Under the pieces are notes generated by a model. It was not told where the DNA came from. It saw only the letters and a list, made by a program, of their open reading frames with translations, and did not search any database. A stretch of 64,000 nt of DNA from positions 2,046,001 to 2,110,000 of the forward strand of contig NZ_CP087164.1 in NCBI RefSeq assembly GCF_021172045.1. Reading direction: 5' to 3'. Positions 25,042-32,497 of the stretch are shown one piece after another. Source of the stretch: Capillimicrobium parvum (GTDB taxonomy: Bacteria; Actinomycetota; Thermoleophilia; Solirubrobacterales; Solirubrobacteraceae). Both the position numbers and the translations under genes were made by a program. Each line of letters begins with the position of its first letter. The first letter of the stretch is position 1.

Positions 25042-26325
25042 TCACATGCGGTCGCTCGCGGCGGGCTGGCCGCGCGCTCGGTGGACGGCGACGCGGACGC
25101 TCTCCATCGCGGGGCGCGCGTTCTCGGGGTGGGCCGTGAACCAGCGGGCGTAACGGATCGCCAGGGGTGCCGCGGAGACGCCGTGGGCGAGGACGGACAA
25201 GCCGACGGTGATGTAGGTGGCGAGGAGGATCGTGGGCGTGTGGGGCAGGTTCGCCTCTTCGACGATCAGGACCGCGAAGACGATCGAAGCCAGCCCGCGC
25301 GGGCCGAACCAGCCGAGGAAGGCTGCGGTCTGCCAGCGGGCGCCGCTGCCGATCAGGGCGATCACGACCGGGAGCATGCGCACGACGGTGAGGCTGAGCA
25401 CGGCGTACAGCGCGGCCTGCCACGTCACGTGTCCGAGCTCGGGGCCGAGCAGGATCGCCCCGAACGCCAGGAACGTCAGCGCGCTGAGCAGTCCGCCGGC
25501 CTGCTCGCCGAACGCCGCGATGTCCCCCGGATCCCGCCGAAGCAGGGCTCCGAAGGTCATTCCGGCCACGAACGCCGCGATGAACCCCGAGCCGCCGAGC
25601 GGGTCCGCGATCCCGTACGCGAGCGCGGCGCCCGCGACCGGGATGATCTGCATCCACATGGGCGTGATCAGCCGGCGCCGGCCGGCCAGGACGACGACGG
25701 CGGCGGCCGCCGCCCCCGCGGCGATCCCGCCGAGGATGCCGTAGCCGATCTCCTCGAGCACCACCGTGACCGCGTAGTGGCCCGTCTGGACATCGGCGTC
25801 GACGTCGGCGACGGCCAGCGCGATCAGCAGCAGCGGGACGCAGATCCCGTCGTTCAGGCCGCTCTCGACGTTCAGTCCCTGCCTGATGCGAAGCGGCAGC
25901 CGTGGTTCGGTGACGACGGCCTGCCCGAGTGCGGCATCGGTCGGCGCCAGCAGGATGGCGAGGACCACGGCCTCGGCGACGGGGAGCTCGGGGTAGAGGG
26001 CCGTGGCGGCGACGGCGCCGGCGACGATCGTCAGGGGAAGCCCGATTCCGAGCAGGCGAGCCGGCAGGTGATAGTCGCGCCGCAGTGCGCGCAGGTCGAT
26101 CCGTGATGCGTCGGAGAACAGCACGAGCGTCAGCGTCGCCTCGGCCAGCACGCGGACCGTCGAGCTCAGGGGCGAGAGGTCGATCTCGCCGATGACGCGC
26201 GGGCCGACGAGGATGCCGATCGCCACGAACACCATCGCCGGTGTGACCGGGGTCCCCGAGAGCAGCCTCGAGAACGAAGCGACGGTGAGCACCGCCCCTG
26301 CGACGATCGCCAGCGTCCAATGCAT
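25042..26325 (-). CDS. Cation:proton antiporter (CPA1/NhaP type)
   Basis: A 427-residue membrane protein with 12-13 hydrophobic segments. The key helix has LAPTDAALGQAVV, the TD pair typical of CPA1 exchangers, followed by QGLNVESGLNDGICVPLLL, in which the ESGLND motif holds the essential Asp. The C-terminal ALIGSGARWQTAAFLGWFGPRGLASIVFAVL is also characteristic (GWFGPRG). The product exchanges Na+ or K+ for protons across the cytoplasmic membrane. The ATG at 26325 is preferred; a TTG five codons upstream is possible. The soluble tail is short and basic (EKARP-like), with no TrkA domain. It lies in the same direction as the MerR-CDF operon but about 80 bases after it. Confidence 0.9.
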   Translation of the reverse strand: MHWTLAIVAGAVLTVASFSRLLSGTPVTPAMVFVAIGILVGPRVIGEIDLSPLSSTVRVLAEATLTLVLFSDASRIDLRALRRDYHLPARLLGIGLPLTIVAGAVAATALYPELPVAEAVVLAILLAPTDAALGQAVVTEPRLPLRIRQGLNVESGLNDGICVPLLLIALAVADVDADVQTGHYAVTVVLEEIGYGILGGIAAGAAAAAVVVLAGRRRLITPMWMQIIPVAGAALAYGIADPLGGSGFIAAFVAGMTFGALLRRDPGDIAAFGEQAGGLLSALTFLAFGAILLGPELGHVTWQAALYAVLSLTVVRMLPVVIALIGSGARWQTAAFLGWFGPRGLASIVFAVLIVEEANLPHTPTILLATYITVGLSVLAHGVSAAPLAIRYARWFTAHPENARPAMESVRVAVHRARGQPAASDRM

Positions 26326-26403
26326 CGGATCTCGAGCCAACCCTACCTTCGAGCGTCGGCCCTGGTGTCCGGCCGGGCATGTCGGCGAGATGGCGCTGAG
26401 CCC

Positions 26404-27105
26404 TCAGGCGGATCGGATATGCGGAGCTGCGCAGTCGCAGCACGTCTCGCCGCGCCAGGCTTCGCGCCCTTCCTTCACCGCGACGAACGCGATGAACAGG
26501 CCGATCAGCGGGTCGAGCCACCAGGCGCCGACGGCGGCGTTGGCGGCCAGGCCGGCGAGGACCGCGGCCGCTTGAACGCCGCACAGCACGTTCTGGGTTC
26601 CCTCGCCGGCCGTGGCGGTCGAGCCGAGTCGCTCGGCGAGGCGGTGCTTGGCCCTGCCGAGCAGCGGCATGAGCACGACGCTGGTTGCCGTGAGCGCCAT
26701 GCCGATGACGGTGATGTCGGGGTGTCCGCCTTCGATCAGGGTCTTGATGCTCTCGAAGAGCACATAGGGCGCGAGGATGAAGAACTGGATCGCGACGAGC
26801 CTCTGGGCGCGATGCTCGGCCGTCTCGGACAGCCGGCGTGAACCGGTGAATCGCCAGACGATGACGGCGGACGCGAGCCCTTCGATGAAGGAGGCCAGGC
26901 CCCAGCCGACAAGGGCGACCGAGCCGGCCGTGGCTCCCTGCCAGACGCCGACCCCACCCTCGATCGCCATGTAGACCAGGCTCAGCCACGACAGCGCGAC
27001 GGCGAGGCGCGCGGCGCGCTGCCAGTCGGCGGTGCGCGCCGTGGGCGGCCCCGGCGGGCGGGCGGCGCCGGCCTGGACCAACGGCAGTTGGTATCCGTTG
27101 CTCAT
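26404..27105 (-). CDS. CDF-like metal cation transporter
   Basis: A 233-residue membrane protein with six hydrophobic segments. It has the compact layout of small CDF-family transporters: AARLAVALSWLSLVYMAIEGG in helix 1, WGLASFIEGLASAVIVWRF in helix 2, and WLDPLIGLFIAFVAVKEGREAW in helices 5-6. The usual HxxxD of helices 2 and 5 is replaced by Glu/Asp-containing WGxxSFIE and DPLIG motifs, as in the TMEM163-like branch. The C-terminal GETCCDCAAPH holds three Cys and a His, a likely metal-binding tail. A MerR regulator lies 39 bases upstream on the same strand, so this is probably its target and exports the metal it senses. Confidence 0.85.
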   Translation of the reverse strand: MSNGYQLPLVQAGAARPPGPPTARTADWQRAARLAVALSWLSLVYMAIEGGVGVWQGATAGSVALVGWGLASFIEGLASAVIVWRFTGSRRLSETAEHRAQRLVAIQFFILAPYVLFESIKTLIEGGHPDITVIGMALTATSVVLMPLLGRAKHRLAERLGSTATAGEGTQNVLCGVQAAAVLAGLAANAAVGAWWLDPLIGLFIAFVAVKEGREAWRGETCCDCAAPHIRSA

Positions 27106-27144
27106 ACGTCGATCCGGTGTCCGGCCATGACCCCTGGGCGGCCC

Positions 27145-27612
27145 TCAGGCGTTGAATGCCGCGGGACGGCTGGTGCCGCGGGTGACGCGTAGCGGGTGAG
27201 GCGCGTCCGACGCGGGTGTGCCGTGGCTCGGCTCGAAGAGCGCGCAGACGTCGAGGCTGGTGCACGAGCAGTCGATGGCGGTCAGCAGCCAGGTGCGCAT
27301 CGCCTGGGCGCGTGCGATGAGCGCGTCGACTTCGGGCAGCTTGCGCTGCGCCAGCTCACGGAGCGACTCGAACGCGGGGGCGCCGGCCCCGGTGCTCTGC
27401 AGCAGCAGCCGTGCCTCGTCGAGAGTGAAGCCCGCCCGCTTGACGACCTCCAGGACTTCGAGGCGCTTTGCCGCGTCGGGCCCGTAACGGCGCTGGCCGC
27501 TGACGCGGGCCGGCTGAGGCAGCACGCCCTCGCGCTCGTAGTAGCGGATGGCCGACGTATTGATGCCGAAGCGCTGCGCGAGCTGCCCGATGGTGAGCGT
27601 GGCCTGGTCCAT
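27145..27612 (-). CDS. MerR-family metal-responsive regulator
   Basis: A 155-residue MerR protein. The N-terminal winged helix reads LTIGQLAQRFGINTSAIRYYEREGVLPQP and continues RRYGPDAAKRLEVLEVVKRAGFTLDEA. A dimerisation helix follows, and then the metal loop DCSCTSLDVC with C115, C117 and C123. The Cys pattern fits sensors of Zn, Cd, Hg or Cu rather than the iron-sulfur SoxR, which has CxxCxCxxxxxC. A perfect palindrome, CTTGAACC-TG-GGTTCAAG, lies 15 bases before the start, so it controls its own operon with the CDF exporter downstream. The ATG at 27612 gives the usual length. The Cys-containing tail of the CDF protein supports a shared metal. Confidence 0.9.
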   Translation of the reverse strand: MDQATLTIGQLAQRFGINTSAIRYYEREGVLPQPARVSGQRRYGPDAAKRLEVLEVVKRAGFTLDEARLLLQSTGAGAPAFESLRELAQRKLPEVDALIARAQAMRTWLLTAIDCSCTSLDVCALFEPSHGTPASDAPHPLRVTRGTSRPAAFNA

Positions 27613-27626
27613 GGACTCTGCCTTGA

Positions 27627-27644
27627 CTTGAACCTGGGTTCAAG
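27627..27644. promoter_or_regulatory. MerR operator palindrome
   Basis: CTTGAACC and GGTTCAAG form an exact 8+8 dyad with two bases between. TTGACT at 27623-27628 on the plus strand, and TTGAAC on the minus strand, could act as -35 elements with the overlong spacer typical of MerR promoters. It stands between merR (minus) and the plus-strand Cys-Cys protein gene, so it may control both. Confidence 0.75.
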
Positions 27645-27687
27645 GAGCAGAGTACCTGCGGTCAACGACTCCGCGGAGCGTCTCTCG

Positions 27688-28017
27688 ATGCCGACCGAAC
27701 TGTCCATAGCGTGCGCCTTGAGCGCGAGCGAGCTGCCTCGGCGCCTGGAGGAGATGGCGCACCTTGGCCGCGCGGCGCTGGTGGACGCGCACGCCGACTC
27801 GCGGTGGGCGAAGCTGTGCTTCGCTGCCGGCGCCGGGGTGCGCGACCGGGTGCTGGCGGTCGCGGCGGCCGAGGCCGGCTGTTGCGCGTTCTTGACGATG
27901 CGCGTGACCGACGAGCCCGACACGGTGGTGTTGACCATCGACGCGCCCGACGGCGCCGAGCTGGTCCTGGCCGAGCTCGTCGCCGCGTTCCGCGGCCGGC
28001 CGGAGCCGGCGCGATGA
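27688..28017 (+). CDS. Small protein next to MerR with a Cys-Cys motif
   Basis: A 109-residue soluble protein. It begins TELSIACALSASELPRRLEEMAHLGRAALVDA, has a RWAKLCFAAGAGVRDRVLAVAAAE strand-helix unit, the motif AEAGCCAFLTMRV and ends VLTIDAPDGAELVLAELVAAF. Proteins with this layout, with an ESACCPF-like core, often sit beside MerR genes in actinobacteria; their function is not established. The adjacent Cys pair could bind the sensed metal. The gene is divergent from merR across the palindrome and is probably under the same control. Its stop overlaps a start codon (ATGA) for a frame that runs into the broken flavin monooxygenase. Confidence 0.72.
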   Translation: MPTELSIACALSASELPRRLEEMAHLGRAALVDAHADSRWAKLCFAAGAGVRDRVLAVAAAEAGCCAFLTMRVTDEPDTVVLTIDAPDGAELVLAELVAAFRGRPEPAR

Positions 28018-28136
28018 GCACGACCAAGCGGGGGCCGTGTCGCTCGGATCTCGCGCTGCTCGGAGGCGGCGTGCTGCTGGCTCTGCGCTCGGCGCGGCAT
28101 CCCACCGCCAGGGCGAATTGGCGAAGGATGGGCGCC

Positions 28137-28450
28137 ATGAGCGCCCAGCGCCATGACGTCGTCGTCATCGGCGGCGGCCAGGCCGGCCTCGCAATCGGCT
28201 GCTTCCTGGCTCGCCAGGGCCGGCGGTTCACCATCCTCGACGCGGCGGCAACGTCGTACACGAGCGCGGCGTGACGGCCGGCCCCGGCCCGTACTTCCTC
28301 GGGATGCCCTGGCAACACACCCGTGGCTCGGCGCTGCTCGGCTGGGTCAAGGACGACGCCGAACATCTGGCCGAGCGCATCAACGCCGGCGCCGAGGCGG
28401 CACCACGTTGGGGGCCCATGGACGGGCCCGTCGATCGCGATCCTCGATGA
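28137..28450 (+). pseudogene. Internally deleted flavin-containing monooxygenase
   Basis: The ATG at 28137 starts MSAQRHDVVVIGGGQAGLAIGCFLARQGRRFTILDAA, the perfect N-terminal FAD fold of a flavin-containing monooxygenase/thioredoxin-reductase-like enzyme. This stops at 28274. From about 28245 another frame reads GNVVHERGVTAGPGPYFLGMPWQHTRGSALLGWVKDD, then HLAERINA, which is the normal C-terminus of the same family. The roughly 300 residues expected between are missing and the frames are out of register, so an internal deletion has joined the two ends. A longer frame starts at 28014 (MSTTKRG), overlapping the preceding gene, and reads into the same FAD fold; its first 41 residues match no family known to me. 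Confidence 0.75.
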
Positions 28451-28621
28451 GCGCCGCGGCGCCCGATCAGACCGGCGCCGAAGGATCTCTGGCAACACCG
28501 CAGCCACTTCGTCGCCGGCCCGCGCTGGTGGCCCCCGTTCTGCATGGTCGTCGACTGGGTCGTCGCGGCGATCATCGTCATCGGGATCGCGGCCGGCGTC
28601 CACCAGCGCCGCGACAGTGGG

Positions 28622-28903
28622 TCAGCTCCCCAGGATCTTGGCCTTCTCCGCCGCGAACTCGGCGTCGGTGAGGATGCCCTGAGCCTTCAGGTCGGCGAGA
28701 TCCTTGAGTTGGGCGACGGTGTCCCGGGCTGGAGGGCCGGGTGCGGCCTGCGGCGAGGGGGCGGGCGCCGGGGCGGCCTGCGCCTGTGCCTCTTCCTCCT
28801 TGGCCTGCCAGCGCTCGCCCTGGCGGCGGCTGACGCGGTTGGACACCGCCGTCGCCGTTCCGGCGATCGCCGCTGTCCGCGCCAGTCCTCTGATCAGTGG
28901 CAT
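28622..28903 (-). CDS. Small SHOCT-domain protein
   Basis: A 93-residue protein starting MPLIRGLARTAAIAGTATAVSNRVSRRQ, a basic amphipathic lead, followed by an Ala/Pro/Gln-rich linker (about residues 35-58). It ends with a SHOCT motif, AQLKDLADLKAQGILTDAEFAAEKAKIL. SHOCT is a short C-terminal helix-turn-helix oligomerisation motif in many small membrane-linked proteins. The start at 28903 is supported by AGGAGACG upstream. It follows the second DUF6325 gene by 25 bases on the same strand, just as the shorter MPL-type protein follows DUF6325 copy 1. The set 29420-29833, 28929-29384, 28622-28903 forms one minus-strand operon. Confidence 0.8.
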   Translation of the reverse strand: MPLIRGLARTAAIAGTATAVSNRVSRRQGERWQAKEEEAQAQAAPAPAPSPQAAPGPPARDTVAQLKDLADLKAQGILTDAEFAAEKAKILGS

Positions 28904-28928
28904 GGTCGTCTCCTGTTCTCCTGGTGTC

Positions 28929-29384
28929 CTAAGCGGCCGTCTCGGGCTCGTCCAGCGCGTCGAGGGCGTCGAGGAGGTCCGCCGCCGGGACGCGTTCGAA
29001 CGCGAGCACCTCGCCGCCGTTACGGCGGACGGCCGCGACGAAGGGGGCGGCCCAGCGGTTCTCGTAGACGATGAGGATGGCCGCCGTGCCGGGCTCAAGA
29101 TCGTCGGACGCCGTGCTCAGGTCCGAGTGGGCCAGGAGCCCCGTGCTGGCCCCCGAGAACGCCGCGAGGTCCGGGAAGCCATCGCCGTCGATGTCCGCAG
29201 CCAAGAAGGCGTCGAACGTGCCGTCCTCGTTCTTCTGCACACCGGCGACGTCGAGGACGCGGATGATGCCGCGGTCGACGAGGTCCAGGAAGATCGGGAC
29301 GGCGTCGCCCGCCTTCGGTGCGTCGGGCGGGTAGCCGATGACGACGATGTCGACCGGTCCCAGTTCCATTGCGTCTGCGCTCAT
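28929..29384 (-). CDS. DUF6325 family protein (copy 2)
   Basis: A 151-residue paralog of the protein at 1276-1731, with the same length. The shared elements are ELGPVDIVVIGYP, VDRGIIRVLDVAGVQKNEDG, the acid-rich centre and EPGTAAILIVYENRWAAPF followed by GGEVLAFERVP. The middle contains DIDGDGFPD, an EF-hand-like or calcium-loop-like run that copy 1 lacks; whether it binds metal is unknown. AAGGAG stands six bases before the ATG at 29384. It lies between a PLDc_N/SHOCT membrane protein upstream and a SHOCT protein downstream, a stress-type cassette. The biochemical role of the family is not known. Confidence 0.82.
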   Translation of the reverse strand: MSADAMELGPVDIVVIGYPPDAPKAGDAVPIFLDLVDRGIIRVLDVAGVQKNEDGTFDAFLAADIDGDGFPDLAAFSGASTGLLAHSDLSTASDDLEPGTAAILIVYENRWAAPFVAAVRRNGGEVLAFERVPAADLLDALDALDEPETAA

Positions 29385-29419
29385 GACGGCTCCTTGGTCG
29401 CGGTGTCGCTCGGCGTCGC

Positions 29420-29833
29420 TCAGGACCGCCCGGCCAGCGCCTTGGTCTTGAGGTCGTCGTATTCGGCGTCCGTGATGGCGCCGGCGTCGAGCAGGCTCTT
29501 GGCGGTGGCGATCTCCGTGGCCGGGCCCGACTTTCCGGCCGCCTCGCGCACCTGCTGGTCGAAGGCCGCCTTGGCGGCCTCCTGGCCGCGCATGTTGCGT
29601 TCGGCGATCGAGTTGTGGTACGCGATCAGGTAGACCAGCACCCCGAGCAGCGGGATGAAGATCACGAAGACGATCCACATCGCCTTGGCGAAGCCGCCCA
29701 TGTCGTCCCGGCGGAAGATGTCCATGAAGACCATGACCGCCAGCCAGATCCAGAACACGAAGCCGACGAACACCAGCATCGACCACATGACTTCGAGGAA
29801 TGGATAGTTGTCGGCAAAGGGAACGTTCGCCAT
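29420..29833 (-). CDS. PLDc_N/SHOCT two-helix membrane protein
   Basis: A 137-residue protein. Residues 10-35 (LEVMWSMLVFVGFVFWIWLAVMVFMDIFRRDD) and 45-70 (AMWIVFVIFIPLLGVLVYLIAYH) form two transmembrane helices with the PLDc_N-type layout in which an FRRDD loop faces the cytoplasm. A charged linker follows, and then a SHOCT motif, ATAKSLLDAGAITDAEYDDLKTKAL. AGGAGG precedes the ATG at 29833. It is the first gene of a minus-strand operon with DUF6325 and the small SHOCT protein; the shared SHOCT motif suggests that the two could associate at the membrane. No enzymatic residues are present. Confidence 0.85.
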   Translation of the reverse strand: MANVPFADNYPFLEVMWSMLVFVGFVFWIWLAVMVFMDIFRRDDMGGFAKAMWIVFVIFIPLLGVLVYLIAYHNSIAERNMRGQEAAKAAFDQQVREAAGKSGPATEIATAKSLLDAGAITDAEYDDLKTKALAGRS

Positions 29834-30284
29834 CGCTCCTCCTGAGGATGGTTGGGGGGATGTCGTGGTCGCCGCTCCACCGTGAGGGTGGCGCCTTAAC
29901 GCGAAGCGGCGCGCCGGGACTCTCGCTGACCGCCTGTGGCCGCGCAAGCAGGCAGGCCGGTGTCTGAACGGGTGTCGGCATCCCCGGGCGACACCGGTGC
30001 GCGCCATTGCCCCGCGTGGTCGGAACGCCGGCGACGACGTGCGGTGAGACGCCGCGACCGAGCCCGGCCTCGACCTCTCCCGGGCCGAGGGCGTCGGCCG
30101 GTGCGCGAGGGGCGCGCACATCGATCCGCGCGTCGACACCCAGACGTCCGGGATGCGCGCAACACCGCAGGATGCTGGCGCGCCGGTTTGCCGCAACCGG
30201 CGCCTGAGCGCAGAGTTCATCGGCGAGGAGTGAGGTCCGCCCGCGCCCGCCGCGGGCGCCGGTGAGCGGAGAGGAGCGCATTCG
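29834..30284. other. Gene-free stretch between divergent operons
   Basis: About 450 bases between the minus-strand SHOCT/DUF6325 operon and the plus-strand amidotransferase. Frames on both strands are Arg/Ala/Pro-rich and typical of non-coding G+C-rich sequence. GGGCCG and GGCGCC dyads near 30080-30250 are short. It must hold two divergent promoters, but I see no clear hexamers. Confidence 0.45.
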
Positions 30285-31163
30285 ATGTGTCGCTGGATGG
30301 CGTGGCTGGGCCAGCCCGTCCTCATGGACGAGCTGCTGTTCAAGACCAAGCACGGGATCGTCGCCCAGAGCCTGCACTCCGACCTCGGCGCGGAGCCCAC
30401 GAACGGAGACGGGTTCGGCGTCGGCTGGTACGGGACCGGTTCCGGGCCCGGCCTGTATCGCAGCGTCGCGCCGGCGTGGAGCGACGCGAACCTCCGCGAC
30501 CTCGCCGCGCATGTCGAATCTCCGCTCTTCCTGGCTCATGTGCGCGCGGCGATCGGCTCGCCCGTGCAGGAGACCAACTGCCACCCGTTCCGCCACGACG
30601 GCTGGCTGTTCGTCCACAACGGCTTCGTCGCCGGGTTCGAGCGGCTGCGGCGCGACCTCATGCTGGCGGTGGACCCCGACCTGTTCCCGCTCGTCCAGGG
30701 CACCACCGACACGGAGGTGGTTCTTCATCTGGCGCTGACGTTCGGCCTCCGGGAGGATCCGATCGGCGCGCTCGAGCGTGCGGTCGGGACCATCGAGGCG
30801 GTCGCTGCGCGGCGCGGCGTTCCAGCGCCCGTGCAGGGCACGTTCGGCATCTCCGACGGAACGGCGGTCTGGGCGGTGCGCTACGCCAGCGAAGGGCTGC
30901 CGCGGACGCTGTTCACGTCGTGCGACGCGGACGCGATCCGGCGCCTGCACCCGGAGAACCCGAGGCTGCAGCGCCTCGGCCATGACGACCGCCTCGTGGT
31001 CTCCGAGCCCTTCTCGGACCTGCCCGGGCTGTGGCGGGAGGTGCCGCCCGGTACGGCGGTCACCGTCCGCCACGGCGATGTGCTCGAGGAACGGCCGTTC
31101 ACGCCTCGGGAGCGCGCGGTGTCGGTGGCGACGGGACCGATCCCTGACACGGCCCGTGGCTGA
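30285..31163 (+). CDS. Class II glutamine amidotransferase (YafJ/EgtC-like)
   Basis: A 292-residue Ntn-hydrolase. The protein starts MCRWMAWLG, so Cys-2 becomes the N-terminal nucleophile once Met is removed. Family features follow: NGDGFGVGWYG, LFLAHVRAAIGSPVQETNCHPFRHDGWLFVHNG and GTTDTEVVLHLAL. These give the glutaminase site (Arg of the AHVR loop, Asn and Gly of the NG oxyanion, and Asp of TTDTE). No synthetase domain is attached. Close relatives include YafJ and the ergothioneine EgtC hydrolase; no egtB or egtD gene lies near, so the role as a stand-alone amidohydrolase is open. GGAG lies about ten bases upstream of the start. Confidence 0.88.
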   Translation: MCRWMAWLGQPVLMDELLFKTKHGIVAQSLHSDLGAEPTNGDGFGVGWYGTGSGPGLYRSVAPAWSDANLRDLAAHVESPLFLAHVRAAIGSPVQETNCHPFRHDGWLFVHNGFVAGFERLRRDLMLAVDPDLFPLVQGTTDTEVVLHLALTFGLREDPIGALERAVGTIEAVAARRGVPAPVQGTFGISDGTAVWAVRYASEGLPRTLFTSCDADAIRRLHPENPRLQRLGHDDRLVVSEPFSDLPGLWREVPPGTAVTVRHGDVLEERPFTPRERAVSVATGPIPDTARG

Positions 31164-31174
31164 ACGGCGTCATC

Positions 31175-31204
31175 GCGGCGCGGCGCGGCGCGGCGCGGCG
31201 CGGC
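31175..31204. repeat. Pentanucleotide tandem repeat (GCGGC)6
   Basis: Six perfect copies of GCGGC lie 12 bases after the amidotransferase stop. The array is outside any gene. Such short G+C repeats can slip during replication and may form a stable structure in RNA. A related array of CGCC(A/G) is found at 53425-53454. Confidence 0.85.
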
Positions 31205-31306
31205 ACTGGTGCACGCACCCGCGCGATTCACCGGAGCGCCCCATGGTGCGGCATGCCGCGCGCGCGGTACGAATGAGCGACGATCCCTCACCACGGAGAC
31301 ACGCTG

Positions 31307-31678
31307 ATGCTGCGACGGATGGACGACATGCCGGCTGGGACGCTCGGCTTCGAGGCGGTCGGCAAGGTGGACGACGACGACTGGGAGGAGACGGTCGAGC
31401 CGGTGCTCCGGCGCGAGATCGCCGAGGGCCGTAACGTGCGGATGCTCTATCTCATCGGGCCGTCGGCGGGCGAGATGGAGGGCGATGCGATGAAGGCCGA
31501 CACCGGGTTCCGGGCGCGGCACGCGTCGTCGTTCGACCGGGTTGCCGTGGTCAGCGACGAGAACTGGATGCGCCCCGCGCTGCGCGGCCTGTCGTTCCTC
31601 CTGCCCGGCAAGGCGCGCGGGTTCCACGTGCGCGAACTCGAGCAGGCGAAGGCCTGGCTCGTCGAGGACGTCGCCTGA
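31307..31678 (+). CDS. SpoIIAA-like (STAS-related) protein
   Basis: A 123-residue protein of the SpoIIAA-like family (a STAS-type fold). It reads MPAGTLGFEAVGKVDDDDWEETVEPVLRREIAEGRNVRMLYLIG at the N-terminus, then HASSFDRVAVVSDENWMRPALRGLSFLLPGKARGFHVRELEQAKAWLVED. The strand VRMLYLIG, the DRVAVVSDENWMR segment and the closing ELEQAKAWL helix are family hallmarks. It has no conserved phospho-serine in the usual SpoIIAA position, so it may bind a lipid or other ligand and not act in an anti-sigma switch. The ATG at 31307 has GGAGA upstream. Monocistronic. Confidence 0.85.
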   Translation: MLRRMDDMPAGTLGFEAVGKVDDDDWEETVEPVLRREIAEGRNVRMLYLIGPSAGEMEGDAMKADTGFRARHASSFDRVAVVSDENWMRPALRGLSFLLPGKARGFHVRELEQAKAWLVEDVA

Positions 31679-31762
31679 CCGGCGCGACGCCGGCGAATCC
31701 GGGCGGGTTCATCCCGCTTGCGCTGCGGTGGATGACCGCCTTGCCGACTCAGTGGACCGGGG

Positions 31763-31927
31763 TCAGTACCACTTGCCCTTCGCGAACCCGCCGAACGCGA
31801 CGAGGCCGATGAGGGCGATGATGATGCCGAGCAGCAGGCTCCACACGATCGCCACCACGATGCCGACGATGACGAGGATCCCGCCGATCCCGATCCCGCC
31901 GATGCTGCCGCCCCTGCTGTCTGCCAT
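31763..31927 (-). CDS. 54-residue membrane protein
   Basis: A small protein below usual annotation cut-offs. It starts MADSRGGSIGGIGIGGILV, has a hydrophobic region VIVGIVVAIVWSLLLGIIIALIGLVAF and ends GGFAKGKWY, so it is a one- or two-helix membrane protein with a Gly-rich N-terminus. GGAGG is six bases upstream of the ATG at 31927, which strongly supports translation. Similar DUF6131-like Gly/Ile-rich peptides are common in soil actinobacteria, without known role. It neighbours another tiny membrane protein on the same strand (32027-32203), and both may belong to a stress or envelope group. Confidence 0.7.
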   Translation of the reverse strand: MADSRGGSIGGIGIGGILVIVGIVVAIVWSLLLGIIIALIGLVAFGGFAKGKWY

Positions 31928-32026
31928 GTCATGTCCTCCGGTTGTGGTGCCCTCGGCTTACCCGGGGAAGGGACGCGTGACGCCTCGGAGCCTGTTGAAC
32001 GTTCCCCGCCGCGAACGGCTGACGGC

Positions 32027-32203
32027 TCAGCGGCCGACGAAGACGCCGCGGCCGCTGACGCCCAGGAAGATGTTCAGCAGGCCGAACGTGATCAGCGCGA
32101 TCGCCGCCGCGACAGACTCGCCGGCGAGCACGATGCCGATCGCGATGGCGCCGGCGCCACACACGACGTAGGTCCAGCGCAGGAAGGCGACGAGCAGGCG
32201 CAT
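32027..32203 (-). CDS. 58-residue membrane protein
   Basis: A small protein starting MRLLVAFLRWTYVVCGAGAIAIGIV with a second hydrophobic block SVAAAIALITFGLLNIFLGV and a short GRGVFVGR tail; two membrane helices. The ATG at 32203 is the likely start because the first helix begins there; upstream in-frame sequence is Pro/Arg-rich and looks non-coding. No strong ribosome-binding site was found (GGGG about ten bases upstream). Its position, 100 bases upstream of the 54-residue protein on the same strand, suggests a shared transcript. Function unknown. Confidence 0.5.
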   Translation of the reverse strand: MRLLVAFLRWTYVVCGAGAIAIGIVLAGESVAAAIALITFGLLNIFLGVSGRGVFVGR

Positions 32204-32497
32204 GCGACCCCGGTTGTAGCGCGAAACGGGCGCGACCGGGGGGTGGGAGGCCGGCCGCGCCTGTGACGCACTGCGATGCAGACCGCGGCCCGGGAGGAGA
32301 GGAGGACAAGGCTCGCGGTCTGTTCCGGTCATCGGCCGGGCGACACGCCACTTGAGCTGAGTGCTCCGTCGGGGAGGATCTGGCGGTCAGACGCCCGACG
32401 TCGGCGACGCGCGCGAGACGTCGCCCCGCTCAGGAAAGCGAGACAGGGACGACCAGATTAGACTGCGCCGCTTCCTCAGACCATGAAGGAGCACACG

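Noticed and set aside
24722-27265. Very long minus-strand open frame (over 800 codons)
   Set aside because: It is an antisense/out-of-frame shadow of the antiporter, CDF and MerR genes. Its residues are mostly Arg, Ala, Gly and Pro with no motif; only its last 50 codons look natural and are listed separately.
28489-28620. Plus-strand hydrophobic stretch WWPPFCMVVDWVVAAIIVIGIAAG
   Set aside because: It resembles a membrane helix, but lies between a remnant and an antisense gene, and its frame continues into antisense of the SHOCT gene. No start signal was found.
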